Part shown: piece after piece, positions 9,364 through 17,209 of the stretch
Layout of the letters: each line of letters opens with the position of its first letter
Position numbering within the stretch: the first letter of the stretch is position 1
DNA from: Muribaculaceae bacterium
GTDB taxonomy: Bacteria > Bacillota > Clostridia > Lachnospirales > Lachnospiraceae
Reading direction: 5' to 3'
NCBI GenBank assembly: GCA_023663465.1
Contig: JAMPHJ010000024.1
Span: forward strand, 1-32,880
DNA length: 32,880 bases
Position numbers and translations under genes: made by a program
The notes under the pieces: generated by a model
Seen by the model: only the letters and a program-made list of their open reading frames with translations
Told to the model about the DNA's origin: nothing
Database searches by the model: none

Positions 9364-9899
9364 TAGCGATTTTAGTACTTATCATTATTGTATTATTGAT
9401 TGTCTGGGCAATCTCGACCCGGAATAAAATCAAAGGCCTGGAAGTAAAAATTGAAGAGGCAAAATCGGGAATCGACATCGCCTTAGTGAAGCGATACGAT
9501 ATTCTGACGGAATCCTTAAACGTGGCGAAAGGATACGCCGTCCACGAGCGGGATGTCCTGGTGCAGTTAGTGGAGGTACGCAGGGGGATGAGCTTACAGC
9601 AGACCCGCGAAGTCATGGAAAATCAGGATAGTGCAATCGAGAAACTAAAGATTATCGGCGAGGCTTATCCGAGCCTGTATTCCAATGAGTTATTTAAAGA
9701 GCTGCAAGACCAGATTGCTGTTACAAACGAACACATCGGCGCCGCCAAACGCGCGCTAAATTCCAATATCGCGCTCTATAATCAGAAAATCGTCGCATTT
9801 CCCGCAAGCATCATTGCAAGCACAATGGGAGCCGGACAGATTGCATTTTTCCAGGAAACGGATGAGAGGAAGATGCGGGATGTGGAGATGAGGTTTTGA
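9360..9899 (+). CDS. lemA: LemA family protein
   Basis: The 179-residue protein has one N-terminal membrane anchor (residues 2-20) followed by a helical, coiled-coil-like domain facing either side of the membrane. Typical LemA features are the region around VKRYDILTESLNVAKGYA, the central NQDSAIEKLKIIGEAYPSL, and the C-terminal IALYNQKIVAFPASIIAS. Length and order agree with the family, whose exact role is not settled. The start codon overlaps the DUF3137 stop codon, which indicates coupled translation and fits the widespread LemA/DUF3137 partnership. A hairpin follows directly after the stop. Confidence 0.9.
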   Translation: MIAILVLIIIVLLIVWAISTRNKIKGLEVKIEEAKSGIDIALVKRYDILTESLNVAKGYAVHERDVLVQLVEVRRGMSLQQTREVMENQDSAIEKLKIIGEAYPSLYSNELFKELQDQIAVTNEHIGAAKRALNSNIALYNQKIVAFPASIIASTMGAGQIAFFQETDERKMRDVEMRF

Positions 9900-9906
9900 G
9901 GATGTT

Positions 9907-9943
9907 AAGGACGTCAAAAGTGCAAGCCGCTTCTGACGTCCTT
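9907..9943. terminator. Hairpin between convergent genes
   Basis: AAGGACGTCA (9907-9916) and TGACGTCCTT (9934-9943) form a ten-base stem around a 17-base loop. It lies between the stops of the LemA gene and the convergent DUF2812 gene, so it may end transcription from both sides. No T-run follows on either strand, which lowers confidence in rho-independent action. Confidence 0.5.
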
Positions 9944-9952
9944 CATTCCCTC

Positions 9953-10645
9953 TCAACATTTCCGATTCCTAATCGTAAGAACCATCCCAATAATCGCAAA
10001 GCAGAGTCCCAGAAGCTCGGTAGGTAAAGTGACAAAGTACGGGACAGAATCTTTCGTAATGGTTGCGACGCTGATGAGAACAAGTCCGGCTGCAGAGAAC
10101 GGGGACAGGCTTCTTCTTTTGACAGAAACGGAATTGTTTTGTTTTTCCTCAAGCTCCAGAATCCTGCGTTTCATCTTCATGGCGGTAGCGGCAAAGACGA
10201 AGGCAAAGGCGCCTATGACGCACGCGGCCGGATAGCCGAAACGGACACCGCTTGCACCGGCGAACAGTTCAAGATAAAAACAGATTAGCTCTATGATGGC
10301 AACGACTTTAAACAGGATAAGAATCTTGGTATAATAACGAATGCTGGATTCGATATCCGAATACAATTGAAACGCGCCTTCCTGCGCCGGTTTGCGCAGC
10401 ATAATCCAGAATCCCCAGGTCTGCACGATTTCCACGCCCGTATCTTCCATAAATTCCTTATATTCGCGGCTGGGGAAAAAAGGTCTGTCGGCAAAATCAA
10501 TCTGATAGCGGTGTGCCCCTTTTTCGCATTTTTTGAAAAAATAGAATCCTGCGAAAAATCGTTTCAAAGCATAGCCTCTTTCCGCCATGTTGTTTAAATA
10601 ATGGGTTGCTTTTTCTTTGTCAAAATAGAAACGAAATGTAATCAT
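9953..10645 (-). CDS. DUF2812 domain membrane protein
   Basis: The 230-residue protein has an N-terminal soluble domain of the DUF2812 type: FRFYFDKEKATHYLNNMAE, then FKKCEKGAHRYQIDF, then a WGFWIMLRKP stretch. It is followed by about four hydrophobic segments: residues about 108-126, 135-155, 183-200 and 207-224. DUF2812 proteins have no proven biochemical role but are very often encoded next to a PadR regulator, as here. The gene lies 25 bases after the PadR stop with GGAGC before the ATG, so it is the second gene of a PadR-controlled operon. Membrane-stress or drug response would be a guess from PadR context only. Confidence 0.82.
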   Translation of the reverse strand: MITFRFYFDKEKATHYLNNMAERGYALKRFFAGFYFFKKCEKGAHRYQIDFADRPFFPSREYKEFMEDTGVEIVQTWGFWIMLRKPAQEGAFQLYSDIESSIRYYTKILILFKVVAIIELICFYLELFAGASGVRFGYPAACVIGAFAFVFAATAMKMKRRILELEEKQNNSVSVKRRSLSPFSAAGLVLISVATITKDSVPYFVTLPTELLGLCFAIIGMVLTIRNRKC

Positions 10646-10670
10646 GTTTAGGTTGCTCCTTTTTCTTTTT

Positions 10671-10994
10671 TTAAAAATCTGCTTTGTCCATCAGGGCGGC
10701 GTTTTCTAATAATTCCCGCAGCCGCGCCGTTTCTGCAGCAAAAACATTCCTTCCCTGTTCTGTAATCACATATTCCTTTTTCTTTCTGGATTCGATATCC
10801 ATGCTGTAGAGTTTGATCCAGTTTTTTTTCAAAAGCGTCTGGATGGCGCCGTAGAGGGTGCCGGCGCCTAGTAGGACCCTACCGTTTGTCAGATGCTCTA
10901 CTTCCTGGATGATGCCGTATCCGTGGTTTGGGTGGCGGAGGGATAGGAGGATGTAGTAGACGGCTTCGGTTAGTGGGGTGTCTTTTTCTGGCAT
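10671..10994 (-). CDS. PadR family transcriptional repressor
   Basis: The 107-residue protein is a small winged-helix regulator. It begins with the PadR signature: a helix with YYILLSL, then HGYGIIQEVE, LGAGTLYGAIQTLLKK in the recognition region, and KKKEYVITEQGR in the wing. The C-terminal helix for dimerisation is short, as in the smaller PadR class. AGGAG lies seven bases before the ATG. Two copies of a 21-base inverted repeat lie in its promoter (11011-11062), one exactly between -35 and -10, which strongly suggests autorepression together with the DUF2812 gene downstream. The inducing ligand cannot be read from the sequence. Confidence 0.92.
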   Translation of the reverse strand: MPEKDTPLTEAVYYILLSLRHPNHGYGIIQEVEHLTNGRVLLGAGTLYGAIQTLLKKNWIKLYSMDIESRKKKEYVITEQGRNVFAAETARLRELLENAALMDKADF

Positions 10995-11010
10995 GTTTGA
11001 GCTCCTTTCA

Positions 11011-11062
11011 ATATATCGTCCACTGATATATCATAATCACAATATATCAGCCACCGATATAT
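11011..11062. promoter_or_regulatory. Two 21-base operators, probably for PadR
   Basis: Site 1 is ATATATC (11011-11017), seven bases, GATATAT (11025-11031). Site 2 is ATATATC (11042-11048), seven bases, GATATAT (11056-11062). Both have perfect seven-base arms and related spacers (GTCCACT and AGCCACC), and their centres are 31 bases apart, about three helical turns. Site 2 fills the promoter spacer and site 1 lies just after the start, a layout expected for repression by a cooperative dimer pair. Confidence 0.8.
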
Positions 11063-11069
11063 CTGTCAA
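11041..11069 (-). promoter_or_regulatory. Promoter of the padR-DUF2812 operon
   Basis: Read on the minus strand, TTGACA (11069-11064) and TATATT (11046-11041) are separated by exactly 17 bases. Transcription would start near 11034, about 40 bases before the PadR ATG. The whole spacer is occupied by the upstream PadR-type inverted repeat. Confidence 0.8.
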
Positions 11070-11110
11070 CCCATTTTTAAAATTTTCCGTCGGATTTTAT
11101 AAAAGAATGG

Positions 11111-11139
11111 TTTACAAATATCCCCGTTTTTGTTATATT
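11111..11139 (+). promoter_or_regulatory. Promoter of the lacI-type regulator and glgP
   Basis: TTTACA (11111-11116) and TATATT (11134-11139) are 17 bases apart, with TGT before the -10. The start would be near 11146, directly upstream of two palindromic operator-like sites. Confidence 0.7.
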
Positions 11140-11147
11140 ATGGTTAT

Positions 11148-11180
11148 GGAAAACGATTTCCGAGACTTGGAAAGCTTTCC
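11148..11180. promoter_or_regulatory. Two LacI-type palindromes downstream of the promoter
   Basis: GGAAAACGATTTCC (11148-11161) is a 14-base near-palindrome with a central CG, one mismatched pair. GGAAAGCTTTCC (11169-11180) is a perfect 12-base palindrome. Their centres are 20 bases apart, about two helical turns. They occupy roughly +3 to +35 of the predicted transcript and share GGAAA/TTTCC arms, the form expected for LacI-family operators. Autoregulation by the gene that follows is the likeliest use. Confidence 0.65.
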
Positions 11181-11214
11181 CGACGACTCTTCTATGAGAA
11201 AGAAAAAGTGAATA

Positions 11215-12204
11215 ATGGTATCGATTAAAGATGTGGCGAAGCGGGCTGGGGTAGCAATTTCTACGGTATCTAAAGTCTTGAACAATTATCCCAATGTCAG
11301 CGAGGAGACCAAGAAAAAAGTAAATCAGGCGGTGGAAGAGCTGAATTTTCTTCCAAATTCCGTAGCGGCGGCGCTGTCATCCAAACAGTCCGGGAGAGTG
11401 GCGCTTTTATTGGATTTGGGCAATGCGACGCCTGCGGTGGATGAAATTAATATGAAGTATCTTTCCGGTGCAATCAACCGGGCGATGGAGCTGGATTTGG
11501 ATATTATCACCGTGTTCTATTCCATGATTCGCAACCTGACACTGGATGAAATTATCCGGTATCTACAGTCGCAAAGTATTACCGGACTGATTGTGTTTGG
11601 ATTGTCGAAGGACGATAGAACGCTGCATCGGCTGATTGCCTCTAAGATTTTTAAAATCGTAACGGTCGATGCGCCGCTGGTGAATGAAAATACATCCTGT
11701 ATCTGGATAGACCAGGCGAAGGCACAGTATGATGTGGCAAAGAAAACGTTACAGGAAAACCGTGGAAAAAGTATTTTATATCTTGCCGGCAAAAAGAACG
11801 GTTATACTACGGAGGAAAGGTTAAAAGGGATTCGGAAGCTGGCGGAAGAGGAAAATTTACAGCTGTTGATTCGCAATGGTAATTTTTCCGAATTGGAAGC
11901 CCGTATGCATACATTCCGGTATGCGAAAAAGAAAGACATTGTTGTCTGCGCTTCCGATTTGATGGCGATTGGCGCCATGAAAGCGCTGATAGAAATGGAT
12001 ATTTTCCGTCCGGTCTGCGGATTCGGCGGCATTACGCTGATGGGATATGCAGGCAAACAGATGAATACGGTCCGCCAGAGTTTCTCAGAAATTGCGGATA
12101 GGGCTGTCGTAGAGCTGAAACGCCTTCTGGAAGGCGGACAAGGCATGGAAATTCTCTTGGATTATGAATTAATCCGAATGCAATATATGGACATTATTTG
12201 TTAA
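11215..12204 (+). CDS. LacI family transcriptional regulator
   Basis: The 329-residue regulator starts with a classic LacI helix-turn-helix and hinge (SIKDVAKRAGVAISTVSKVL, then NFLPNSVAAALSSKQSG, residues 3-60). A periplasmic-binding-protein-like sensor domain follows (about 63-325), including the late GITLMGYAG strand region. The sugar or effector ligand is not recognisable from sequence. It is followed after 32 bases by glycogen phosphorylase, so it probably controls alpha-glucan storage breakdown and is transcribed with it. Two palindromes between its promoter and its start suggest autorepression. The ATG at 11215 has only a weak purine-rich ribosome binding site (AGAAAAAG), but the family consensus begins exactly there. 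Confidence 0.92.
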   Translation: MVSIKDVAKRAGVAISTVSKVLNNYPNVSEETKKKVNQAVEELNFLPNSVAAALSSKQSGRVALLLDLGNATPAVDEINMKYLSGAINRAMELDLDIITVFYSMIRNLTLDEIIRYLQSQSITGLIVFGLSKDDRTLHRLIASKIFKIVTVDAPLVNENTSCIWIDQAKAQYDVAKKTLQENRGKSILYLAGKKNGYTTEERLKGIRKLAEEENLQLLIRNGNFSELEARMHTFRYAKKKDIVVCASDLMAIGAMKALIEMDIFRPVCGFGGITLMGYAGKQMNTVRQSFSEIADRAVVELKRLLEGGQGMEILLDYELIRMQYMDIIC

Positions 12205-12236
12205 GAATATAGAAAAAGCACAAAACAGGAGGTATC

Positions 12237-14552
12237 ATGATTATGGCACAGGCGAGCAACCTGAAAAGAGACGTACTGGTAATGAATCTGGAAAAGGAGT
12301 TGGAAGAGCAGACAAAAGGCTCTTACGGCAAGAGTATTGCAGAGTGCAGCAACGAGGAGTTGTACTACAGTCTGCTTATGTTGTCTAAGAAACTGATGGC
12401 TGTTTCAGAGCCCATCGAAGGCGAGAAAAAGATTTACTATATTTCCGCTGAGTTTCTGATTGGGAAACTGTTATCCAACAACCTAATCAATCTGGGCATT
12501 TATGACAAACTGGAAGACATTTTATCCAAGAATGGCAAGAAGCTGAGCGTTATCGAGGAAGTGGAACCCGAACCTTCCTTAGGAAACGGCGGTCTGGGAC
12601 GTCTGGCGGCATGTTTCTTAGATTCCATTGCAACACTGGAGCTGCCGGGGGAAGGCATCGGTTTGAATTATCATTTCGGTCTGTTTAAACAGGTTTTCAA
12701 AGACAAATTACAGAAAGCAGAGAAAAACGACTGGATTGAGGATAAGTCCTGGCTGACGAAGACAGACGTTACGTTTGATGTGGCATTTGGCGATAAGAAA
12801 GTAACTTCCAGACTTTATGATATTGATGTGGTAGGTTATGACAGTGGTGTCAATAAATTGAGATTGTTTGATATTGAGACCGTAGATGAAAGCATCGTAA
12901 AAGAAGGAATTGATTTTGACAAGAGCGATATCGAGAAGAACCTGACGCTGTTCTTATATCCAGACGATTCCGACGAGGCGGGGCATCTGCTCCGTATTTA
13001 TCAGCAGTATTTCATGGTAAGCAATGCGGCGCAGTTGATTTTACGCGAAATGAAAGAAAAGAAATATGATTTGAGAAAGATGTATGACCATGCGGTTATC
13101 CAGATTAACGATACGCATCCGACGATGGTAATTCCAGAGCTGATTCGTATCCTGGTAGACGAGAAAGCCTTCACACTGGATGAGGCAATCGAGGTAGTAA
13201 GTAAGACCTGCGCTTACACCAACCATACAATCCTTGCGGAAGCATTGGAAAAATGGCCTATGGAGTATCTGGAAAAAGTTGTGCCCCAGTTGGTGCCGAT
13301 TATCAAAGAGCTGGATAAGAGAGTCGCTGCAAAATACGACGACCCGAAGGTACAGATTATCGACGAAAACAACAGAGTGCATATGGCGCACATCGATATT
13401 CACTACGGATTCTCGGTAAACGGCGTTGCGGCAATCCATACAGAAATTCTGAAAGATACGGAGTTAAACGCTTTTTATAAGATTTATCCTGAGAAATTCA
13501 ACAACAAGACAAACGGCATTACCTTCAGAAGATGGCTGTTATCCTGTAACCGCGAATTGGCGGGCTTCCTTTCTGAAACCATCGGCGATGGTTATAAGAA
13601 AGATGCGGATAAGCTGGAAAAATTGCTTGAGTTTATCGATGATGACAAAGTGCTTTCCAGAATTGCAGAAATCAAGATGAACCGCAAAAAAGACCTGGCT
13701 GCCTATGTACAGGAAGTAGAAGGCGTGACGCTGAATCCAGAGTCTATCTTTGACATCCAGTCCAAGAGACTGCATGAGTACAAACGCCAGCAGATGAACG
13801 CTTTGTATATTATTCATAAATATCTGGAAATCAAGGCAGGCAAGAAACCGGCAAGACCGATGACCTTTATCTTCGGCGCCAAAGCGGCGCCCGCCTATGT
13901 CATTGCGCAGGATATCATTCACTTGCTGCTTGTATTAGAGGAAATTATCAACAAAGACCCTGAGGTAAGCCCTTATATGACGGTTCTCATGGTAGAAAAC
14001 TACAATGTATCCTATGCGGAAAAGATGATACCGGCATGTGATATTTCCGAGCAGATTTCCTTGGCGTCCAAAGAGGCTTCCGGAACCGGCAATATGAAGT
14101 TTATGTTAAACGGTGCAGTGACGCTGGGCACATCCGATGGTGCGAACGTAGAGATTCATGAGCTGGTTGGCGACGATAATATCTATATTTTCGGTGAAAA
14201 ATCCGAGCAGGTTATTGCACATTATGAGAAAGCGGATTATGTACCGAAGGAGTATTATGAGAAGAGCGAAGTGATAAGCAGGGCGGTTGACTTCATCGTC
14301 AGCGACGAAGCGCTGAAAGTCGGACACAAAGAGAATCTGGAAAGACTGCACAAAGAGCTTATGAACAAAGACTGGTTCATGACATTGCTTGACTTAGAAG
14401 ATTATATCGAGAAGAAAGACAAGATGATGGCGGACTACGAGGATCAGAAGAAATGGAGAAAGATGATGCTTGTCAATATCGCAAAAGCCGGCTTCTTCTC
14501 ATCCGACAGAACCATCGCGGAATACAACAGAGATATCTGGAAACTGAGATAA
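12237..14552 (+). CDS. glgP: Glycogen/alpha-glucan phosphorylase
   Basis: The 771-residue enzyme cleaves glucose 1-phosphate from glycogen or maltodextrin ends using inorganic phosphate and pyridoxal phosphate. It carries [16 protein letters not shown] in the N-terminal half, [12 protein letters not shown], and [13 protein letters not shown]. The PLP lysine is K621 in [11 protein letters not shown], followed by [10 protein letters not shown]. Length and motif order fit the shorter bacterial glgP class. AGGAGG (12227-12232) lies four bases before the ATG at 12237 and ten before a second ATG at 12243, so the start may be two codons later. It is the only glycogen gene in the window and shares an operon with the LacI-type regulator. 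A strong terminator follows. Confidence 0.95.
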   Translation: MIMAQASNLKRDVLVMNLEKELEEQTKGSYGKSIAECSNEELYYSLLMLSKKLMAVSEPIEGEKKIYYISAEFLIGKLLSNNLINLGIYDKLEDILSKNGKKLSVIEEVEPEPSLGNGGLGRLAACFLDSIATLELPGEGIGLNYHFGLFKQVFKDKLQKAEKNDWIEDKSWLTKTDVTFDVAFGDKKVTSRLYDIDVVGYDSGVNKLRLFDIETVDESIVKEGIDFDKSDIEKNLTLFLYPDDSDEAGHLLRIYQQYFMVSNAAQLILREMKEKKYDLRKMYDHAVIQINDTHPTMVIPELIRILVDEKAFTLDEAIEVVSKTCAYTNHTILAEALEKWPMEYLEKVVPQLVPIIKELDKRVAAKYDDPKVQIIDENNRVHMAHIDIHYGFSVNGVAAIHTEILKDTELNAFYKIYPEKFNNKTNGITFRRWLLSCNRELAGFLSETIGDGYKKDADKLEKLLEFIDDDKVLSRIAEIKMNRKKDLAAYVQEVEGVTLNPESIFDIQSKRLHEYKRQQMNALYIIHKYLEIKAGKKPARPMTFIFGAKAAPAYVIAQDIIHLLLVLEEIINKDPEVSPYMTVLMVENYNVSYAEKMIPACDISEQISLASKEASGTGNMKFMLNGAVTLGTSDGANVEIHELVGDDNIYIFGEKSEQVIAHYEKADYVPKEYYEKSEVISRAVDFIVSDEALKVGHKENLERLHKELMNKDWFMTLLDLEDYIEKKDKMMADYEDQKKWRKMMLVNIAKAGFFSSDRTIAEYNRDIWKLR

Positions 14553-14590
14553 AATAAGCCTTTTTTACTACTTGCGGAAGTGAAAAGTTT

Positions 14591-14720
14591 ATTTCCATTT
14601 TGAAAAAGTCTCAAAAAGAAGTGGCATTTACTCTTACAAAAAGGGTGAATGCCACTATTTTTCTGCATACCAAAAGAGCTGACTTTTGAGACGATATTTT
14701 GATAATACATTTATGGAAAT
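14591..14720. repeat. Nested inverted repeats around the glgP terminator
   Basis: Outside the terminator stem are two more pairs of complementary arms: GTCTCAAAA (14609-14617) with TTTTGAGAC (14684-14692), and ATTTCCAT (14591-14598) with ATGGAAAT (14713-14720). The spacing between arm pairs is unequal (10 versus 20 bases). Together they make an imperfect palindromic block of about 130 bases. It might be a small non-coding mobile repeat or simply an elaborate terminator. Confidence 0.45.
14620..14661 (+). terminator. Rho-independent terminator of glgP
   Basis: AGTGGCATT (14620-14628) pairs with AATGCCACT (14648-14656). The stem continues inward with G-U tolerant pairs to about 16 base pairs and a five-base loop (14636-14640). 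ATTTTT follows. It lies about 70 bases after the glgP stop. Confidence 0.85.
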
Positions 14721-14960
14721 AGTATTTGCTATTTTATACATTTGATGATATTATAAATTCAAAGCATATTTTCTTTTCTATCACGGTCAGAGCAACCGTA
14801 GCTGCCAGTACATAAAGGCGGTTTCACCAGTGGTTAATCCACTGTCACGCGCAAATTCAATTCGCAATTCAAAGAAATTCATGCTTTCAATCACTTATTA
14901 CAAAGCAGGAGTTTCTTAAAGAAAAGCGGACTCCTGTAGCAACTGCATAGGAGGAATGAG
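14721..14960. other. Non-coding region before the Rpn-type gene, with two hairpins
   Basis: The region from the glgP stop to 14960 is 408 bases without a gene. After the terminator block it is AT-rich. It then holds a 17-base palindrome, CAGTGG (14828-14833) with CCACTG (14839-14844). A second hairpin is CAGGAGT (14906-14912) with ACTCCTG (14930-14936), enclosing the palindrome TTTCTTAAAGAAA. The second hairpin ends 12 bases before the ribosome binding site of the next gene and could affect its expression. I found no convincing promoter or terminal repeats. Confidence 0.5.
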
Positions 14961-15974
14961 ATGGAAAAGACGATTCAGGGAAGCCTAGGAGCTGCCAGCG
15001 CCTTCCAATTGACGGAAGAGATGGAAGCGCTGGACAAACAGAGTAAGAAGATTTTGCAGTACAGGGAAGTACTTGCGATTATCTTAAAAGAAACAGTAGA
15101 GGAATACCAAGGATATTCCGAAACCGAAATCATGGAGTTTATCGAAGCAGACAGCATTACAGAAGCGATAGAAGTATCCGGCGGCAGGACTAATACAAAG
15201 ATTGAAGGGATATCAACAGAGTTTTCGGAATTAAGCGAGAAAACCTCTAACTTTGACATTGCATTCCGTGCGAAGAATCCGCGGCTATCTGGTGGAAAAG
15301 TAGTAGTAAATTTGTATGTTGACGTAGAATCGCAGAAGAACTACAGACCGGGATATCCGATTGAGAAAAGAGGCATCTATTACCTGGCAAGAAGGTTGTG
15401 CTCCCAATTAGACGTGGTGACAGAAAAGACGAATTATGGTCAGTTGGAAAAATGCTATACGATTTTTATCTGCAGAGACAGGATACCCAAGCGGGAGCAG
15501 ATGAGCATTTCTTTTTACAAGATGGTGAATGATAAAAATATAGGAAATTGCCATCCCAAGAAAAAGAATTACGATTTAATGACTCTTGTAATAATACGTC
15601 TGGGGAATAAAGATTATCAAAGTGAAGAAAAGAATATATTAGATTTTCTAACTATTATATTTCAGCCGCATCAGAAAGGATTTCGGAAGAAACTTTCCAG
15701 GTATATCAGTTTTGAAGAAGAATTAGAAGCGGGGGAGGAAAGGCATATGATAGGGCTAGGGATGAGTATTTATGAGGAAGGAATAGAGAAAGGTATTGAA
15801 TTAAATCGTTTTCTTCTTATCTGTAAGAAACTGGCAAAAGGAAAGTCCGCATCTGAGATAGCGGAAGCACTAGAAGAGCCAGAGGATGTGATACAGCAAC
15901 TTTGTGAGAAAGCTGCCATGTATGCGCCGGACTATGACGAAGCAAGGATTAGGGAAAGCTGGAGCGGTTTATGA
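14961..15974 (+). CDS. Rpn/PD-(D/E)XK family nuclease (transposase-like)
   Basis: The 337-residue protein resembles the Rpn recombination-promoting nuclease / PD-(D/E)XK transposase-like family. The catalytic pattern is D99 in NFDIAFRA and E123-S-Q125 in YVDVESQKNY, where Gln replaces the usual Lys as is common in this family. Next comes GYPIEKRGIYYLARRLCSQL, typical of the group. The C-terminus (about 265-337) is helical, with EEGIEKGIELNR and a small helix-turn-helix-like stretch, GKSASEIAEALEEPEDVIQQL. AGGAGG at 14949-14954 gives a well-placed ATG. It stands alone between housekeeping genes, without recognisable terminal repeats or cargo. In studied Rpn proteins the domain cuts DNA and promotes RecA-independent recombination; the activity here is inferred. 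Confidence 0.85.
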   Translation: MEKTIQGSLGAASAFQLTEEMEALDKQSKKILQYREVLAIILKETVEEYQGYSETEIMEFIEADSITEAIEVSGGRTNTKIEGISTEFSELSEKTSNFDIAFRAKNPRLSGGKVVVNLYVDVESQKNYRPGYPIEKRGIYYLARRLCSQLDVVTEKTNYGQLEKCYTIFICRDRIPKREQMSISFYKMVNDKNIGNCHPKKKNYDLMTLVIIRLGNKDYQSEEKNILDFLTIIFQPHQKGFRKKLSRYISFEEELEAGEERHMIGLGMSIYEEGIEKGIELNRFLLICKKLAKGKSASEIAEALEEPEDVIQQLCEKAAMYAPDYDEARIRESWSGL

Positions 15975-16047
15975 AGTACAAAAGTTTATTGATTATTGGC
16001 AAGACGATATTTTTTACCATTTTTAACTACTTTCCCAGAAAAATCAG

Positions 16048-16076
16048 TTGACACGCGTGGAAGCGTATAATATAAT
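16048..16076 (+). promoter_or_regulatory. Consensus sigma-A promoter of rplM-rpsI
   Basis: TTGACA (16048-16053) and TATAAT (16071-16076) are both perfect consensus boxes separated by exactly 17 bases. Transcription would start near 16083, leaving a leader of about 195 bases before rplM. Confidence 0.93.
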
Positions 16077-16082
16077 ATTTCA

Positions 16083-16276
16083 ATGTGACGGTGTTTAAAA
16101 ATGCCCAGCCACAGCCCCGGCTTTGGCATTTTGAATAGAGTACCAGAAGGATTGTCTGGAAGTTTCTTCATGTAGCCGGACATCTGCATGAGTAATGAAA
16201 GGGCAATCATATTGGACCTGTATAACATAAGACAGGCTATCTGATTGACAGATTGAACAGAAACGGAGGAATATTA
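16083..16276 (+). promoter_or_regulatory. Structured leader of the rplM mRNA (L13 leader candidate)
   Basis: The region between the Rpn-type stop and rplM is 302 bases, and most of it is this leader. A strong hairpin near the 5' end is AAAATGCC (16098-16105) with GGCATTTT (16125-16132), with an inner AGCC/GGCT pair. A second is CCAGA (16143-16147) with TCTGG (16155-16159). Further partial pairing lies around 16165-16195. Structured L13 leaders are known upstream of rplM in Firmicutes and are thought to mediate autoregulation by the protein. Membership in that family cannot be settled by eye. Confidence 0.55.
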
Positions 16277-16705
16277 ATGAAAACATTTATGGCTAGCCCG
16301 GCTACAATCGATAGAAAATGGTATGTAGTTGACGCGGCAGATAAGACGCTTGGACGTTTGGCATCTGAGGTTGCAAAGGTTTTAAGAGGTAAGAATAAAC
16401 CGATTTTTACACCGCATATGGACACAGGCGACTATGTAATCGTCGTAAATGCTGAGAAAGTAAAAGTAAGCGGCAGGAAATTAGACCAGAAGATTTACTA
16501 TCACCATTCCCATTATGTGGGCGGTATGAAAGAGACCACTTTAAAAGAGATGTTAAATAAGCACCCTGAGAGAGTCGTTGAGTATGCTGTAAAAGGTATG
16601 CTTCCCAAAGGACCTTTAGGAAGACAAATGTATAAGAAGCTTCATGTGTATGCGGGACCGGAACATAATCACGCAGCGCAGAAACCGGAAGTATTAACAT
16701 TTTAA
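16277..16705 (+). CDS. rplM: 50S ribosomal protein L13
   Basis: The 142-residue protein is full-length L13, an early-assembling component of the large ribosomal subunit. Recognisable stretches are [49 protein letters not shown] and [21 protein letters not shown]. The frame extends eight codons upstream to a TTG at 16253, but CGGAGG (16264-16269) and the family start place the true ATG at 16277. It is the first gene of the conserved rplM-rpsI pair with a 28-base gap to rpsI, and sits behind a perfect promoter and a structured leader. Confidence 0.98.
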   Translation: MKTFMASPATIDRKWYVVDAADKTLGRLASEVAKVLRGKNKPIFTPHMDTGDYVIVVNAEKVKVSGRKLDQKIYYHHSHYVGGMKETTLKEMLNKHPERVVEYAVKGMLPKGPLGRQMYKKLHVYAGPEHNHAAQKPEVLTF

Positions 16706-16733
16706 TGAAAGGGACTGAAAGGAGAAAATTAAA

Positions 16734-17141
16734 ATGGCTAAATCAGCAAAAACATCAGCAAGATATTATGGGACTGGCAGAAGAAAGAAATCCGTTGCCA
16801 GAGTATATTTAGTACCGGGAAAAGGTGAAATTACAGTTAACAAGAGAAGCATTGATGATTACTTCGGTATGGAAACCTTGAAGGTTATCGTGCGTCAGCC
16901 GTTGGCAGCTACCGATACCGTAGATAAATTTGATGTTATCGTTACTGTAAAAGGCGGCGGCTACACAGGTCAGGCAGGCGCTGTAAGACATGGAATCGCA
17001 AGGGCGCTGCTCCAGGCGGACTCTGAATACAGACCGACCCTGAAAAAAGCGGGCTATCTGACAAGAGATCCTCGTATGAAGGAAAGAAAGAAATATGGTC
17101 TCAAAGCAGCGAGACGCGCGCCGCAGTTTAGTAAGAGATAA
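16734..17141 (+). CDS. rpsI: 30S ribosomal protein S9
   Basis: The 135-residue protein is full-length S9 of the small ribosomal subunit head. It shows [16 protein letters not shown] near the start and the conserved basic tail ending [14 protein letters not shown], whose last residues reach toward the P site in known ribosomes. AAAGGAG lies before the ATG. It follows rplM as in most bacteria and is ended by the terminator at 17167. Confidence 0.98.
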   Translation: MAKSAKTSARYYGTGRRKKSVARVYLVPGKGEITVNKRSIDDYFGMETLKVIVRQPLAATDTVDKFDVIVTVKGGGYTGQAGAVRHGIARALLQADSEYRPTLKKAGYLTRDPRMKERKKYGLKAARRAPQFSKR

Positions 17142-17166
17142 TTTACAGCAATGAAAGAAAATATTT

Positions 17167-17199
17167 AAAACTCCTGGAATTAGCATTTCTGGGAGTTTT
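17167..17199. terminator. Terminator between rpsI and the convergent kinase gene
   Basis: AAAACTCC (17167-17174) pairs with GGAGTTTT (17192-17199). Part of the intervening bases (GGAA with TTTC) can extend the stem. The T-run ends the plus-strand transcript, and the symmetrical A/T tails could also serve the minus-strand kinase gene whose stop is at 17210. Confidence 0.85.
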
Positions 17200-17209
17200 C
17201 TCATTCCCC

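Noticed and set aside
11148-11161. Catabolite-responsive (cre) site for CcpA
   Set aside because: It has the central CG, but the outer bases are G and C instead of the T and A expected in cre. The sister palindrome lacks the CG, so a local LacI-type operator is favoured.
10978-11211. 77-residue plus-strand reading frame upstream of the lacI-type gene
   Set aside because: It runs over the padR promoter and operators and over the lacI promoter, has no family resemblance, and its later in-frame ATG codons lie at or before the predicted transcription start. A 23-codon upstream ORF from 11140 is possible but lacks a ribosome binding site.
14961-15974. Complete insertion sequence
   Set aside because: The Rpn-type gene is transposase-like by family, but no terminal inverted repeats or target duplications bracket it.
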